A stretch of DNA of 6,376 nt from Spirochaetaceae bacterium (lineage in GTDB: Bacteria; Spirochaetota; Spirochaetia; Treponematales; Treponemataceae), in the NCBI GenBank assembly GCA_017646305.1, contig JAGCMR010000313.1, positions 1-6,376 of the forward strand. The letters are read 5' to 3'. Shown one piece after another: positions 6,324 to 6,376 of the stretch. A program made the position numbers and the translations under genes. Below the pieces are notes generated by a model that searched no databases, had not been told where the DNA came from, and saw only the letters and a list, made by a program, of their open reading frames with translations. Within the stretch, counting starts at the first letter, position 1. Each line of letters opens with the position of its first letter.

Positions 6324-6342
6324 ACGGTAAACCTACCGTTTT
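6324..6342 (+). terminator. Candidate weak terminator-like hairpin in the riboswitch expression platform
   Basis: ACGGTA (6324-6329) pairs with TACCGT (6334-6339) around an AACC loop, followed by TTTTCTGTCATTT. The stem is only 6 bp and the run of uninterrupted T is 4, so termination would be weak. Its 5' strand can instead pair with the aptamer (6222-6230), which suits a switch element. A stronger terminator could lie beyond the right edge. Confidence 0.35.
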
Positions 6343-6356
6343 CTGTCATTTCCCTT

Positions 6357-6366
6357 CCCTGAAGAC
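6357..6366 (+). other. Possible anti-aptamer strand of the FMN riboswitch
   Basis: CCCTGAAGAC is the exact reverse complement of GTCTTCAGGG at 6197-6206, which is the 5' strand of P1 plus the first three bases of P2. Pairing these ten bases would dismantle the aptamer. The complementarity is directly visible; a regulatory role is inference. Confidence 0.4.
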
Positions 6367-6376
6367 AAACACACTA

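Noticed and set aside
6303..6362. 19-codon ATG frame starting at the end of the riboswitch
   Set aside because: Its ATG is inside the P1 helix and it has only a weak purine stretch upstream. A leader peptide cannot be excluded, but nothing supports it beyond the open frame.

Overview
The window looks like chromosomal DNA of a spirochaete, most likely a Treponema or close relative. The evidence is the type of the proteins: a Wzi-like outer-membrane barrel, a lone ptsI without ptsH beside it, and an EngA/Der GTPase with a charged N-terminal extension. No database could be searched, so the taxon is an inference. Nothing suggests a mobile element, CRISPR array, rRNA or tRNA.

Layout. Positions 1-4020 hold a compact minus-strand operon read right to left: ptsI (PTS enzyme I), der (two-domain ribosome-assembly GTPase), a small MerR-type regulator, and the 5' part of a fourth gene that runs off the left edge. 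Its junctions are a 1-nt gap, a 1-nt stop/start overlap and a 14-nt overlap, and three of the genes have a Shine-Dalgarno site inside the gene before them. Translation is therefore probably coupled. Positions 4021-4189 are a divergent control region with two back-to-back extended -10 promoters. Each is placed so that transcription should begin at, or one base before, the A of a start codon. Both ptsI and the outer-membrane gene therefore look leaderless, and neither has a visible Shine-Dalgarno site.

Positions 4190-6079 (plus strand) encode a 629-residue secreted beta-barrel protein resembling the Wzi capsule-assembly family. A strong intrinsic terminator (6093-6123) ends it. Three bases later a near-consensus sigma70 promoter (6127-6155) starts a new unit whose leader contains a complete FMN riboswitch (RFN element, 6196-6305). 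The controlled gene lies beyond the right edge and is probably for riboflavin synthesis or uptake. Two nested stretches downstream of the aptamer are complementary to its P1/P2 and P3/junction strands, which suggests a concrete alternative fold for switching.

The operon joins a phosphotransfer protein (EI), a ribosome-biogenesis GTPase, a regulator and an unassigned protein. No sugar permease is in view, so whether EI here serves sugar uptake or only regulation cannot be decided from this window. The right half is envelope biogenesis followed by flavin-controlled expression, with no evident functional link between them.
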